A stretch of DNA of 64,000 nt from Cepaea nemoralis. Lineage: Eukaryota > Mollusca > Gastropoda > Stylommatophora > Helicidae. The notes below the pieces were generated by a model. It was given only the letters and a program-made list of their open reading frames with translations. It made no database searches and had not been told where the DNA came from. Below are positions 63,869 through 64,000 of the stretch, in pieces. Made by a program: the position numbers and the translations under genes. The DNA lies in assembly GCA_014155875.1 (NCBI GenBank), contig JACEFZ010005116.1:350001-414000 (forward strand). The letters are read 5' to 3'. How positions within the stretch are numbered: position 1 is the stretch's first letter; each line of letters opens with the position of its first letter.

Positions 63869-64000
63869 TTGTATCGTTGCTTTCGATACGCTTTTTAAAA
63901 AAAAAATCTTTTATTGCGTGTTAAAATAGTTGCGAAGTGTATTGTTCGTGTTTTTACAGAGCGTTGCGTGTGGACGTGTAGGTGACATATGCGCAAAATT
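63869..64000 (+). repeat. Start of the 400-bp repeat, segment B
   Basis: ATTGTATCGTTGCTTTCGATACGC, TTTTATTGCGTGTTAAAA and the anchor GAGCGTTGCGTGTGGACGTG parallel 39569-39690. Cut by the window end. Confidence 0.9.

Noticed and set aside
63547..63898. Trp/Gly/Leu-rich membrane-like frames
   Set aside because: They arise from the (ACCA)n array, as do those at 10744-10935.

Overview
This is eukaryotic, repeat-dominated DNA. The spliced-and-polyadenylated NACA retrocopy, tRNA-derived SINE-like repeats, hAT-type MITEs, several clades of LINE and long microsatellites all point to an animal. The transposon mix (Ty3/Gypsy elements with integrase ahead of reverse transcriptase, Tx1/L1-like and RTE-like LINEs) suggests a marine invertebrate, perhaps a mollusc, but the species cannot be fixed from the sequence. 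I see no convincing intact single-copy host gene. One possible host exon lies at about 16993-17298.

Layout. 1-8736 is a nearly complete LTR retrotransposon on the minus strand: a truncated copy of one LTR (1-1651), polypurine tract, a single 1519-codon Gag-Pol ORF, a 32-bp tandem repeat, a proline-tRNA-type primer site and a full 2017-bp LTR (6720-8736). 8737-22650 is a mixture of decayed LINE 3' ends, the trinucleotide arrays that grew from some of their tails, two SINE-like families, microsatellites and a 487-bp hAT MITE with an 8-bp target duplication. 22660-30529 holds a second LTR retrotransposon on the plus strand, lacking its 5' LTR and split by a frameshift inside integrase. 30530-34430 has short-period repeats, a dispersed repeat (called R here) and a 1.2-kb LINE insertion with a 13-bp target duplication. 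34430-39120 and 58990-63540 are two diverged copies of one long segment carrying a Tx1/L1-like LINE on the minus strand. 39.5-47.5 kb is a mosaic of a roughly 400-bp repeat, LINE pieces and two NACA copies. One NACA copy is a textbook processed pseudogene, itself split by a 3280-bp solo LTR. 47.9-49.7 kb has a second hAT MITE, a fused 18S/28S rRNA relic and a 65-bp minisatellite. 49.7-51.3 kb is an LTR fragment joined to an RNase H-bearing LINE. 53738-57826 is a third retrotransposon, on the minus strand, that has lost its integrase core.

Main point. All three LTR retrotransposons have Ty3/Gypsy-type domain sequences but the order Gag-protease-integrase-reverse transcriptase-RNase H, i.e. integrase before reverse transcriptase as in Ty1/Copia. 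This is the arrangement known from the Gmr1 group first described in cod. Their Gag proteins share an N-terminal coiled coil, a SCAN-like capsid region and zinc knuckles. They represent at least two distinct lineages in three states of integrity, so the window is a small natural series for studying this unusual order.
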